From Acetobacter sp. 46_36 (GTDB lineage: Bacteria; Pseudomonadota; Alphaproteobacteria; RF32; CAG-239): DNA of 64,000 bases. The translations under genes and the position numbers were made by a program. The notes under the pieces are model-generated. The model ran no database searches. It was not told where the DNA came from and saw nothing but the letters and a program-made list of their open reading frames with translations. Below, one piece after another: positions 7,898 to 18,053 of this stretch. The stretch lies in NCBI GenBank assembly GCA_001917135.1, contig MNTT01000016.1, forward strand, positions 62,518 to 126,517, written 5' to 3'. Numbering within the stretch: the first letter of the stretch is position 1; each line of letters begins with the position of its first letter.

Positions 7898-8116
7898 ATG
7901 GCAAACAAAGGATTTTTTAAGAGAAAGAATTTCAGCGACAATCCGGATTTCGTGATTGATTACAAAGACACCAAGTTTCTTTCCCGCTATATTTCGGAAA
8001 AAGGCAAAATTATGCCGAGCCGCATTACGAACGTAACCGCAAAAACCCAGAGGGAAATTGCCCGCGCCATCAAACGCGCCCGCTATGTCGCCCTCCTGCC
8101 GTATGTTGCTAACTAA
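7898..8116 (+). CDS. rpsR: 30S ribosomal protein S18
   Basis: A 72-residue S18, the partner of S6 on the 30S platform. Visible features are the DYKDTKFLSRYISEKGKIMPSRIT core and the QREIARAIKRARYVALLPYV signature that contacts 16S rRNA. There is no N-terminal Cys zinc motif, as is usual for this short form. AGGAG precedes the ATG. It is followed by rplI after 13 bases, so the three genes are one operon. Confidence 0.97.
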   Translation: MANKGFFKRKNFSDNPDFVIDYKDTKFLSRYISEKGKIMPSRITNVTAKTQREIARAIKRARYVALLPYVAN

Positions 8117-8129
8117 GGAGACAAAAACA

Positions 8130-8669
8130 ATGGAAATCATTCTTTTGGAACATGTCGAAAAATTAGGCAAAATGGGCGATAAGGTTCACGTTAAGAGCGG
8201 ATATGCCCGTAACTATCTGCTGCCGCAGAACAAAGCTTTGCGCGCGACGGAGGCAAACGTTGCTTATTTTGAAAAACAGCGTGCGGAACTGGAAGCCCGC
8301 AACAAGGCTCTGTTTGAAGAAGCAACCAAGAAAGCCGAAGAACTGAAGGGCTTTTCCGTGGTTGTTATCCGCCAGGCGGCCGAAACCGGCCAGCTGTACG
8401 GTTCGGTTACCATCCGCGATATCGCTCATGCGATTAACGAGGCCGGGGTTGAATTGGAACGCCGTTTCGTTTCGCTGGACAAGCCGATTAAATATCTGGG
8501 CGTTTATCAGGTTAAACTGAGCCTGCATCCGGAAGTTTCGCAGACGATTTTGGTTAACGTTGCCAGAACCGCCGACGAAGCGAAGAAACAGGAAAAGGCT
8601 TACAGCAACGAGACCGCAGAAGCAGCGGCTCCGGTTGTTGAAGCGCCGGTTGCAGAAGCAGCCAACTAA
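8130..8669 (+). CDS. rplI: 50S ribosomal protein L9
   Basis: A 179-residue L9. The N-terminal RNA-binding domain (residues 1-50) carries GDKVHVKSGYARNYLLPQNKA, then a long helix rich in Glu/Lys/Ala and a C-terminal domain with GQLYGSVTIRDIAHAI. The tail (from about 155) is extended by acidic Ala/Glu/Pro sequence, which explains the extra length over the usual 150 residues. AAGGAG lies nine bases before the ATG at 8130. The operon ends with the terminator at 8698-8720. Confidence 0.96.
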   Translation: MEIILLEHVEKLGKMGDKVHVKSGYARNYLLPQNKALRATEANVAYFEKQRAELEARNKALFEEATKKAEELKGFSVVVIRQAAETGQLYGSVTIRDIAHAINEAGVELERRFVSLDKPIKYLGVYQVKLSLHPEVSQTILVNVARTADEAKKQEKAYSNETAEAAAPVVEAPVAEAAN

Positions 8670-8697
8670 GAAAAATCGCAAGAAGAGGCTTAGAAGA

Positions 8698-8720
8698 GGG
8701 GTGCATCAGCGCCCCTTTTT
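8698..8720 (+). terminator. Terminator of the rpsF-rpsR-rplI operon
   Basis: GGGGTGC (8698-8704) pairs with GCGCCCC (8709-8715, one G-T pair) around ATCA, followed by five T's. Confidence 0.85.
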
Positions 8721-8837
8721 ATGTAGACATTTGTGTAGACAGAGGGACGGATTTGCGTGGAGAGAGGGGGGATTTGTATGGAGGGGAGCCGAGCAGGGCA
8801 GGGTATGGCTGAGCGCGGCAGGATGCGGCGGATAAGG

Positions 8838-9413
8838 TCAGCGGAATCTTTTCGGTGAGCGGTCAACTTCCAGCGTGATGTATTCAGGCGGGATGCAGCC
8901 GTTGGCCAATACCAGAAAATAATGTTTTATCGCAGCCCATGGCGAATAAGGAAGGTATTCGTCTTTTTCGCACAGGTGCCAGTCGACAGGGTCGTCGGCG
9001 GCGGCAGCTTTTATTTCAGCAATGCCGCTTACGGGGAAAATGTTTTCAAAATCGGGATTGTCCAGAATGGTTCGGCGCAGGTCTTTGGCATAGATTGCCT
9101 CGACAATGCCGTCTTTGAGGAGCTGTTCCAAGTTGACGGATATGATGTCGGCGCAATGTACCAGTGTGTTCAGATAAGGGTGTCGGAAGGTGTCGGACGG
9201 AGCGGTTTCGGTCAGGGCACAAACGGAGCGCAGCCGGCCGGGGAACGTATTTTCAAGATACTGCATGATGCCGGCAGGGTCTTCCGTCCCGGCTGAATGC
9301 GCATGTACTTTCAGACGGCCGGAAAAGTTTTCATCGCGGGGAAGCGCGGCGAGCGATTTGTATCCTTCGGCTTTGATTTTATCGTATTGGTAGGTATAGA
9401 TATACATCTTCAT
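8838..9413 (-). CDS. Hypothetical protein, about 191 aa
   Basis: A soluble protein with no signal or membrane segment and no family I recognise. It starts MKMYIYTYQYDKIKAEGYKSL, a pattern seen in proteins whose first beta strand lies at the extreme N-terminus. It contains several Cys and His residues and a C-terminal YITLEVDRSPKRF. I place the start at 9413; TTG (9434) and GTG (9428) extensions would begin within about 20 bases of the transcription start. Its promoter (TTGACA-N17-TACAAT) is close to consensus. Confidence 0.65.
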   Translation of the reverse strand: MKMYIYTYQYDKIKAEGYKSLAALPRDENFSGRLKVHAHSAGTEDPAGIMQYLENTFPGRLRSVCALTETAPSDTFRHPYLNTLVHCADIISVNLEQLLKDGIVEAIYAKDLRRTILDNPDFENIFPVSGIAEIKAAAADDPVDWHLCEKDEYLPYSPWAAIKHYFLVLANGCIPPEYITLEVDRSPKRFR

Positions 9414-9452
9414 AGCAGGCGCTTTCACAATCAAGAACGGAACCTGAACTTA

Positions 9453-9481
9453 ATTGTAGCAAACCGGGGCGGAATTGTCAA
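9453..9481 (-). promoter_or_regulatory. Strong sigma-70 promoter for 8838-9413
   Basis: On the minus strand, a perfect TTGACA (9481-9476), 17 bp, then TACAAT (9458-9453). Confidence 0.65.
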
Positions 9482-9574
9482 CAGTAGCGAAAGGGCGATA
9501 AGTATAGGTGATGGCAGCAGCCGAGAGATGGAGAGAGCGGCGGTTGCGAGATGGCGAAAGCGGCTAAAAAAATA

Positions 9575-9603
9575 TTGACATTTTGTCTAATTGTGCTTAA
9601 AAT
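9575..9603 (+). promoter_or_regulatory. Strong sigma-70 promoter for 9640-10821
   Basis: A perfect TTGACA (9575-9580), 17 bp, then TAAAAT (9598-9603), 36 bases before the ATG. That ATG has no Shine-Dalgarno. Confidence 0.65.
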
Positions 9604-9639
9604 GCAACCCAATTACTAATTACTTAAATATTTTTATTT

Positions 9640-10821
9640 ATGAAACTCAGATTTATTATTATTTTGGGCTTGCTGCTTCTGGCATGGAACAGCTGCCGCC
9701 ATAATGAAACGAAAGCGCCCCTGGCGAAAGAAGCGTACGGATATGCCCGGCTTGACACGCTGAAACAATTGCTGACAATTAACGATGAAACGGTGAAAGA
9801 TACGGCTGATGCCGTGAAAACGTACATAACGACGTATGCCGATTTTGGCGTTGGCAATGAAAAAATCGATTTGCGCGAAAAAGTTTACGTCTATGCCCGA
9901 GAAAGCACGGTCGAGCTTGTCAGCCATATGGATACTGACCGGCTGGCGGGATTGCTTTACGGCGCGGACAAACTGGCCCTGCATAATCTGCCGCGTTCGC
10001 CGATGACGTATCTGGTACCGGGGCTGGCAGCGATTTTGCTGCTGCTTTATTATATCGGTTACAGAATGGTACTGAATATGCGCATGTCGGGCTGGCTTTT
10101 GCTGCGAACGGTGTGGGGCTTTTCGGTTTTAATGCTTGTTCTGATGATTATCGGCCTGTTTGCCAAATGGCCCGTATTAGGCCGGGAGACAATTCCGGTT
10201 AAGGCGGAGCAAATGAATGGCGTCATTTCCGGTACGGCTGTCAGTACAGATATACTGACAGGAAAACCGATTGGCTCATTGTCTGAGAAGACGGCCTACC
10301 TCTGGGAAGGACAGTATATCTATGCTTCCGGCGAGATTTCGTACGGCGAACTGGGGTTTTTGCGCGATGCATACAATGAAATGACCGCTACTTTGCGCCG
10401 GTTGGTTTGGATTATCGGGTGCTTCTTTCTGTTTCTCGGGATGAGGATTGTTTCCGCCTGGGCGCTGCAACGCATTGAAAGTCTGACAAAGATAATGCAT
10501 CTCGGGATGATGATGGCATTTTGCGGCGGAGCTGCGGCAGAACTGCAAAAATGCCGGGCGGCGGCAGGATGCTGCAAAGGCTGTGAAAACGATTCTTGCG
10601 GCGGACATTGCGCCGGGGGAGAAAACTGCTCCGGGTGCACGTGCAATGCTGGGAATGAAAACGGTACCGGCGATGAAAACGGTGCCTGCCGTGATGCAGC
10701 CGACGAAAGCTGTTCCCACAACGATACGGATGATGAAAGCAGTTCCAGCGGCAATGCGGATCACGAAGACAGTACCCGCAAAATTACTGCGGCCGGGGAG
10801 AACAATCATCCGGCCAAATAG
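9640..10821 (+). CDS. Membrane protein with Cys-rich, then acidic tail
   Basis: A 393-residue protein of unknown function. The N-terminus is a hydrophobic signal ending in LLAWNSC, which could be a lipobox or a signal anchor. A periplasmic helical stretch follows, then membrane helices near residues 125-142, 152-175 and 252-272. From about residue 298 the tail changes abruptly. First comes a Cys-rich stretch (about 12 Cys in 60 residues, with patterns such as CCKGC and CSGCTC), then an Asp/Ser/His/Asn-rich end. The DNA of the tail is a degenerate repeat, so the tail may be a recent expansion. The perfect hairpin terminator lies 32 bases after the stop. Confidence 0.65.
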   Translation: MKLRFIIILGLLLLAWNSCRHNETKAPLAKEAYGYARLDTLKQLLTINDETVKDTADAVKTYITTYADFGVGNEKIDLREKVYVYARESTVELVSHMDTDRLAGLLYGADKLALHNLPRSPMTYLVPGLAAILLLLYYIGYRMVLNMRMSGWLLLRTVWGFSVLMLVLMIIGLFAKWPVLGRETIPVKAEQMNGVISGTAVSTDILTGKPIGSLSEKTAYLWEGQYIYASGEISYGELGFLRDAYNEMTATLRRLVWIIGCFFLFLGMRIVSAWALQRIESLTKIMHLGMMMAFCGGAAAELQKCRAAAGCCKGCENDSCGGHCAGGENCSGCTCNAGNENGTGDENGACRDAADESCSHNDTDDESSSSGNADHEDSTRKITAAGENNHPAK

Positions 10822-10853
10822 TTATTATGCTGTATTGGGCTGCAAAACGGAAA

Positions 10854-10877
10854 GGGTACCTTCGGGTACCCTTTTTT
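10854..10877. terminator. UUCG-loop terminator between 9640 gene and rpoD
   Basis: GGGTACC (10854-10860), loop TTCG, GGTACCC (10865-10871) and six T's. The C(UUCG)G tetraloop is exceptionally stable. It ends the plus-strand gene and lies 52 bases past the rpoD stop. Confidence 0.92.
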
Positions 10878-10928
10878 GCGTTTAAAGTTTGTTTTGTCCG
10901 AGTGATTGTGCGTCGGTTAAAAACAGTT

Positions 10929-13001
<2,073 letters not shown>

Positions 13002-13032
13002 GTCGTTCCTTAAAATCGATTTTAAATTGCCT

Positions 13033-13049
13033 TTTATACGTAGTATAAA
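13033..13049. promoter_or_regulatory. Dyad in the rpoD leader overlapping a -10-like site
   Basis: TTTATAC (13033-13039), GTA, GTATAAA (13043-13049) is a perfect 7-bp inverted repeat 32 bases before the rpoD ATG. The minus strand contains TATACT (13047-13042) within it and TTGCAA at 13066-13061, but their 13-bp spacing is too short for a normal promoter. It may be an operator or a promoter with a non-standard -35. Confidence 0.3.
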
Positions 13050-13204
13050 CCGGCAAAAAATTGCAAGCGCTTAAAGAGATAATCTGCCGAATCGCGTTTG
13101 TCAAGTGTTAAATCCGCAAAATCCCGATTTTTTTTGCAGCAAAAAGGGGAGATAATACGAAAAGCCGCGGCGAGGGGCAGATATGGCGAGAAAGGCACGG
13201 AGAA

Positions 13205-13330
13205 GATGCCGATGTGGCGAGGGGCGCGAAAAAGATGTCGGGCTAGATAGGTGCGAAGAAGATGCCGATGTGGCGAGGGGCGTGGAAAAGATGTCGGGCT
13301 AGATAGGCGCGAAGAAGATGCCGATGCAGG
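13205..13330. repeat. 56-bp tandem repeat upstream of rpoD
   Basis: Two full 56-bp copies (13205-13260 and 13261-13316) and the start of a third, each beginning GATGCCGATGTGGCGAGGGG. They lie in the 547-bp gap between rpoD and the ankyrin gene. The rest of that gap (13380-13548) is very AT-rich and probably holds the ankyrin gene promoter, which I could not pin down. Confidence 0.85.
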
Positions 13331-13548
13331 GGTCGGAGACAGCAGCAAGAGTGCCGGCGGCGGGGCAAAAAGGTGTTGAGAAAAAAGGTACCTTATTTTT
13401 CCACAATATCAATAAAAAAATTTTCAATATATACAATCATATAGCTTTATATCTTTTTGCTTATATCAGAGGTACAATTTTATTCATCAAGATAGTTTTT
13501 TTGATAGTTCAGTTTAACCCAAAAGGTCTAAAATTTAGGAGAACCGTT

Positions 13549-14613
13549 ATGAATACAGCAACAGAAAGAATTATGAAAACAAAAGAAAAAATTGCAAAGC
13601 TAAAGGAGCAAATCAGAAGAAAAGCGGCAACGGCCGGAATTATTTTGGCGGCGTCAGCAACGATGGCGTCGTGTTCGCCGAAACAGGCTCAGCAATCGGA
13701 AGAAAACACGGACAAACAAGAGCAGCTTTCCGCGCAGGGAGAACAAAAGCACGATGAAACAACGGCGTCTTTTGAGGATGCTCGCCGGCGGGAAGCTGAG
13801 TGGGCGCAGCAGGTGGAAAAATATAAGCAGATGATTGCCGACGGGGCGGATTTGGACAAACGCAATTCGCGGCAGTATGGAAAGTCTGTGTTGTTTGAAG
13901 CCGTTGAGTGGGACAATATCAAAGGAGCAGAGCTCTTGCTCAAAGCCGGAGCCAATCCAAATCTCAATATGGAAGGGGAACAAGGAGAAACGCCGGTTTT
14001 TTATGCCACATCGCTTGAGATGGTCAAACTTTTGGAAAAATACGGCGCAGACCTTAATTATAAAAACAAGGACGGCAAACAGCCTCTGTTTGAGCTAAGC
14101 GGAATGGGGGTAAACGATGATGGAAAACGGTGGAATGAGGATATTGCAACTTATTTGATAGAAAAAGGCAACAGTATCAGTAATTTGGAAGGTACGTATG
14201 GTCGTTTTACTCCTGATAAATTTAAGTTCTATCAAGATAAGGGGGTAAAGCTGGATATGCAGGAGATGCTGGTATTGACGATGAATGAGAATAATCCTGA
14301 GATGATGCGTCTGGTGCTTGCCAACGGCGGCAAAAAGTATGTCAACAGCATATATCCCGACGGATCGTCGACCCCGCTGCTGGATGCGACAATGGGCGCA
14401 GCAAGAATGAGCGGTGATGAGTTGGAAAAAAGTCATGAGATTATCCGCCTGCTGATTGACAACGGTGCCGATATTCACAAAAAAAGTGATTTCGGAACTC
14501 CGCTTGAAATAGCACATGAGATGCAAGATGAGAAACTGGCTGAGTTTTTGCAGAAATGTACAGTTGAACGGACGGCAAAAACACAAGCCATGCAGGCGGC
14601 TAGGGCCAGATAG
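13549..14613 (+). CDS. Ankyrin-repeat lipoprotein
   Basis: A 354-residue protein. The long basic N-terminus (Lys-rich to residue 27) leads into a hydrophobic segment ending TMASC, a plausible lipobox at about residue 42. A Gln/Glu-rich linker follows. Four or five ankyrin-type repeats fill residues 110-335, with cores such as LLLKAGANPNLN, LLEKYGADLNYKNKDGKQPL and IIRLLIDNGADIHKKSDFGTPLEIA. Ankyrin repeats bind other proteins. AGGAG precedes the ATG at 13549; the open frame upstream is repeat sequence. It is inserted between dnaG and rpoD on the opposite strand. Partner unknown. Confidence 0.85.
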   Translation: MNTATERIMKTKEKIAKLKEQIRRKAATAGIILAASATMASCSPKQAQQSEENTDKQEQLSAQGEQKHDETTASFEDARRREAEWAQQVEKYKQMIADGADLDKRNSRQYGKSVLFEAVEWDNIKGAELLLKAGANPNLNMEGEQGETPVFYATSLEMVKLLEKYGADLNYKNKDGKQPLFELSGMGVNDDGKRWNEDIATYLIEKGNSISNLEGTYGRFTPDKFKFYQDKGVKLDMQEMLVLTMNENNPEMMRLVLANGGKKYVNSIYPDGSSTPLLDATMGAARMSGDELEKSHEIIRLLIDNGADIHKKSDFGTPLEIAHEMQDEKLAEFLQKCTVERTAKTQAMQAARAR

Positions 14614-14651
14614 GCACAGAGGTTAGTTTTTTTTTTTATATTTCCGAGACT

Positions 14652-14681
14652 GCGGCGGCTTGGCGGCTGCCGCGGTTTTTT
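14652..14681 (+). terminator. Terminator after the ankyrin gene
   Basis: GCGGCGGC (14652-14659) pairs with GCTGCCGC (14666-14673), followed by GG and six T's. Confidence 0.55.
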
Positions 14682-14793
14682 CAGGCTGTTTGGGTTGGCC
14701 GGCCGTGATTGAGATTATCCGGTGGTGAGTCTGTTTGTGCAAAGAAGAGGAGGGGGAGCCGGTTTTATTTATGTTGACAGCGGGAATTCGTGC

Positions 14794-14823
14794 TTGACAG
14801 CGGGGGCTGCGGCACGATATTCT
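14794..14823 (+). promoter_or_regulatory. Possible promoter for 14894-17248
   Basis: A perfect TTGACA (14794-14799), 18 bp, TATTCT (14818-14823). TTGACAGCGGG also occurs 20 bp earlier, so the -35 region is duplicated. Nothing else is seen in the 14682-14893 gap. Confidence 0.4.
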
Positions 14824-14893
14824 GACGGCAATACGGGAGCTTGGCCGGAATGGCGGCAGGCTTTCAGGCAAAGCGGAGTACGGCAGCAAAAAC

Positions 14894-17248
14894 ATGATGT
14901 GGTCAAAGGCAGAACTGGAAAATCTGGCGCTCGGCGGGGCGGAAGTAGCGGCTGAACGGGTGATGAAACATTTATCGCGCCCGGAAAACGCGGATATTTT
15001 TGCGGCCGAGAACTTTTCGTATCTGTGGGGAGCGCTCGGGGTTGCCGGCCTTAGAGGAACAGATGCCGCGGCCCGGCGGAAAATCTGGCAGGTGCTGAAA
15101 GAAAACGGCGTGCCGGACGCGTTTGAAAAAGGAATACTCGGAGATTTTACGCGGGAACTGGCGGCGCGGCATAAAGACAACCGGCTGCGGGCATGGCACG
15201 GGCTTGATAATTTTCAGGCCGGAATTAAGTTTCAGAAAACGATACTGGAAAAACTGGCAAAATATGATAAAGAACTTGAAGAAGATGTTTTACCATATTG
15301 TTTTGATTATAAAAAACTGATTGATGAACTGAATGTTAAAGAATTGGGCGGCCGGCTGAAAGCCTATTTGGAACGGTTACGCGGGCAGGGGGCGGCCTGC
15401 GGGATTTCGGGCGACGCAGTAACGGCTGTTTACGAAAAGAGGGCGGCGCTGCGCCGGCTGTGCGATGTGGCGGCTTATACGCAGCGGCGATTAAGCGAAG
15501 CCGAAAAAGACTATTTGTTCCGCTATCTGCGTGAGGCAGCGGCTGACGGCTTTGCGCCGCAGGGCATCGGGCTGGACGATACGGTTTTGTCCAGGCTGGC
15601 GGCGGACGACGCTTTGAACGGGCTTTCCGAACTTGAGGCGGCACCGCTTTTGGCACGCAATGCGGAAATCGGAGAATTTGCGGCGGGGCTGGAAGAGGAA
15701 ACCGGCTTTTGCGAGGAAACGGCAGCGAAACTTATCCGGCATGAACCGGGAAAAATACACCCGCTGACGGAAAGGTGCCTGCATCTGATTGAAACCGGGG
15801 CGGCGCCGAAAGGCATGGTGTTTGCGCTGGCGCTGCTGGAGCTTAATCAGGTCAAGTCGGCGGTGCGGATTTTGCTGGAGTTGGCTAAAAAAGGGCGGGC
15901 GACGGAGATGTGCGGCTTTTTGCACCGGTTGCTGCCTAAAGCCAAGGGAGCGGAAACGCTGATTGCGGATATGGTGCGGATTAATCTGCAAAATCTGCCC
16001 GAATTGCCGGCGAAAGGGGTTACGGCGTCGGAACATGCCGCTTTTCGCCATTATGCGGCGCAGCGGGCATTGTGTGCGGCGCGGGATTTTGCCGAAACGG
16101 GATGCGCGGTGCAGGCTGCGGTTTTGCTCAAATTTCTCGTTCAGGAAGGCTGGCTGGCTCCGGACAATGAATGCGGCGTCGGGAACGGCGGAACGCAAAG
16201 CCTGATGCGGGAGTTTATTGTTTTGGCGAATACGCTTGCGGCGGCGGACAGCCGGCTGGCGGCGGAGATGGCCGCTTTGGCAGAAAAAATGAAACTGAAT
16301 GTTTACCGAAATACCGACGGTGTGTTTATCGGGACGGCCGATGATAATCCGCTGACGTCGGCACGGCGGCGGCTGGAACGGGCGGTTTTGGGCGCAACGA
16401 CGATTGACCTGAGTGCGGCAACGGCAAAAATGCAGAGGCTGGAAAAGGCGACATACGGCGTTTATCAGAGCTTAAAGGGGACACTGGCGGCGAAAAGCGC
16501 AGCTTTGAAAACTGTGTCAGCCGGTAAAATGGTAACGGAAGAAATATCCGCTGCGGAAGAAGAAAAAGATGAACCCCAAAAAATGCCTGAACAGGGAGAA
16601 AAAGCAGCGGCTGTTGTACCATCGGAGGTTTTGCCTGTGTCTGAAACTCCTGTAATGGTATCATCGGAAGCTTTGATTGCAGAACCGGAAGTTCCGATAG
16701 CAGAGCCTGAAGCTCCGATGGCAGAGTCTGAAGCCCCGATAGCAGAACCGGAAGCCCCGATGGCAGAGCCTGAAGCCCCGATGGCAGAGCCTGAAGCCCC
16801 GATGACAGAGCCGGGAGTTCCGATGACAGAACCGGAAGCTCCGATGGCAGAACCGGAAGCTCCGATGGCAGAACCGGAAGCTCCGATGGCAGAGCCGGAA
16901 GTTTCGGAATTTTCTGCAAAAACACCGGAACAGCCTGCGGAGATATCGGAACTTCCTGCAATTGAGGAATGGGGCGATGAAGGGGAGGAGGCTGCGGAAG
17001 GCAGGGCAGACGATGCGTCGGCGGACGATAAGAAAATAAACATAAGCAGTATTTTGAATATCTCGCCCAAAGAGATAGACAGGCATTTTGAGCGGATTAA
17101 GAATATTACGACAGCTGCGGTGAAACGGGCGGAAGAGCAGGCAGCACAAATTAAACGCAGGGTGGAAAGTGCGGATTTGGCGAATTCTCCCTCGGTCGGG
17201 AAAATCCGGGCATTGGCGCAGAAAATAAAGTTTTTCGGCAAAAAATAA
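14894..17248 (+). CDS. 784-aa helical protein with AEPEAPM repeats
   Basis: No family recognised. Residues 1-540 are alpha-helical and Ala/Leu-rich with many Cys and resemble a helical-repeat scaffold. There is no signal peptide. Residues of about 595-671 are eleven tandem heptapeptides of the form MAEPEAP, a likely extended spacer. An acidic stretch then leads to a conserved-looking basic C-terminal module, with SSILNISPKEIDRHFERIKN and IRALAQKIKFFGKK. The only ATG (14894) has a poor Shine-Dalgarno. It sits on the plus strand between rpoD and dnaG and ends in a perfect terminator. Envelope-spanning or cytoskeletal roles are conceivable but unsupported. Confidence 0.75.
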   Translation: MMWSKAELENLALGGAEVAAERVMKHLSRPENADIFAAENFSYLWGALGVAGLRGTDAAARRKIWQVLKENGVPDAFEKGILGDFTRELAARHKDNRLRAWHGLDNFQAGIKFQKTILEKLAKYDKELEEDVLPYCFDYKKLIDELNVKELGGRLKAYLERLRGQGAACGISGDAVTAVYEKRAALRRLCDVAAYTQRRLSEAEKDYLFRYLREAAADGFAPQGIGLDDTVLSRLAADDALNGLSELEAAPLLARNAEIGEFAAGLEEETGFCEETAAKLIRHEPGKIHPLTERCLHLIETGAAPKGMVFALALLELNQVKSAVRILLELAKKGRATEMCGFLHRLLPKAKGAETLIADMVRINLQNLPELPAKGVTASEHAAFRHYAAQRALCAARDFAETGCAVQAAVLLKFLVQEGWLAPDNECGVGNGGTQSLMREFIVLANTLAAADSRLAAEMAALAEKMKLNVYRNTDGVFIGTADDNPLTSARRRLERAVLGATTIDLSAATAKMQRLEKATYGVYQSLKGTLAAKSAALKTVSAGKMVTEEISAAEEEKDEPQKMPEQGEKAAAVVPSEVLPVSETPVMVSSEALIAEPEVPIAEPEAPMAESEAPIAEPEAPMAEPEAPMAEPEAPMTEPGVPMTEPEAPMAEPEAPMAEPEAPMAEPEVSEFSAKTPEQPAEISELPAIEEWGDEGEEAAEGRADDASADDKKINISSILNISPKEIDRHFERIKNITTAAVKRAEEQAAQIKRRVESADLANSPSVGKIRALAQKIKFFGKK
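16676..16906 (+). repeat. Eleven 21-bp coding repeats (AEPEAPM)
   Basis: Eleven units of 21 bp encode heptapeptides [IM][AT]EPEAP. Several neighbours are identical at DNA level, which indicates recent slippage. The period keeps the reading frame. Confidence 0.9.
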
Positions 17249-17276
17249 CCTGTTTCTTTTCGCAAAGAAACAGGTT
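17247..17276 (+). terminator. Strong terminator of 14894-17248
   Basis: A perfect 13-bp stem (17247-17259 with 17264-17276) with loop TCGC, overlapping the stop codon and followed by TTGTTTTT. Confidence 0.9.
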
Positions 17277-17732
17277 TTGTTTTTGAAGCAGGCATTGGGC
17301 TTTTTCGCAAAAACCGAATGCCGGAATGTTTTAATAAAACAATTTGTCGTAAGACAAATTAAAAAAGCAAATTTAGATTTATATAGATTTAAGTGCGTTC
17401 TTTTTAAGCAGAGCTGCCTATTTTCACAAACGAACAGCCCTTATCTATGACTAAAGAAGTTGTATCCGCTAAGTTATAGTATCTGACAAAGTAATATTTT
17501 TCTAAAAAGCCCTTCCGGTTTTCACAAAGGGGAAGGGGACGCCTGCGTTGCTTTCGCCTATAGCATTGCTTTCATAGTATTGCGTTTGCTGAAAACAAAG
17601 GCAGACTATTTTTGAGAGAATTTGAAAAAAATATCAGAATTGTAATTAAGTGGGAGAACATATAGCATTACGGAAATTCTTTGTCAAGACAAATATCAAA
17701 AAAATCTGACGGGAGGAAACGGCAGGGAGAGG
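17277..17732. other. AT-rich intergenic stretch with hairpins, no gene seen
   Basis: About 455 bp without a credible ORF, unusually AT-rich for this window. It contains a hairpin at about 17290-17321 (GGCATT with AATGCC) and a perfect one at 17341-17360 (AATTTGTC, GTAA, GACAAATT) flanked by A and T runs. A third possible stem (CCCTTCC with GGAAGGG) lies near 17510-17540. It could encode a small RNA, or hold only terminators. I found no 6S, SRP, RNase P or tRNA signature. Confidence 0.35.
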
Positions 17733-18002
17733 GAATAAGACGGAAAGTCTGTGCAAGCGGGCAGGCCGGGGCAGCGGAAATAAGGCGGAAAGTCTGCGCG
17801 AACGGGCAGGTCTGGTGCAGTGGAAATAAGGCGGAAAGTCTGCGCGAACGGGCAGGTCTGGTGCAGTGGAAATAAGGCGGAAAGTCTGCACGAACGGGCA
17901 GGCCGGGGCAGAGGAAATAAAACGGAAAGTCTGCACGAACGGGCAGGCCGGGGCAGAGGAAATAAAACGGAAAGTCTGTGCGAACGGGCAGGTCTGGGCA
18001 GG
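17733..18002. repeat. Six-copy tandem array, 43-46 bp units
   Basis: Units start at 17733, 17778, 17824, 17870, 17915 and 17960. Each carries CGGAAAGTCTG, then CGAACGGGCAGG (CAAGCGGGCAGG in the first). Adjacent copies differ at a few bases. It lies directly past the 3' end of dnaG. There are no variable spacers, so it is not a CRISPR. Chance frames are open on both strands because of the repeat. Confidence 0.9.
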
Positions 18003-18053
18003 AAACAGCCAAAGAAAAATGCCGGAAACCGGAGGTATCGCGAAACAATTAGG

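Noticed and set aside
10276..10809. Minus-strand frames with Val/Ile/Ala repeats
   Set aside because: Antisense to the tail of the 9640 gene; open only because the underlying DNA is repetitive.
13042..13066. Standard rpoD promoter TTGCAA/TATACT
   Set aside because: The spacer is only 13 bp; kept only as a dyad with low confidence.
14623..15180. Minus-strand frame of 185 codons
   Set aside because: Antisense to the start of the 784-aa gene and of Ser/Arg/Pro-rich shadow composition.
17880..17960. Resemblance of GAGGAAAnnnnnCGGAAAGTCTG to an RNase P RNA motif
   Set aside because: Only a short chance match inside a tandem array; none of the other conserved RNase P regions is present.
17733..18002. 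CRISPR array
   Set aside because: The units are contiguous tandem copies with no variable spacers, and no cas genes are near.
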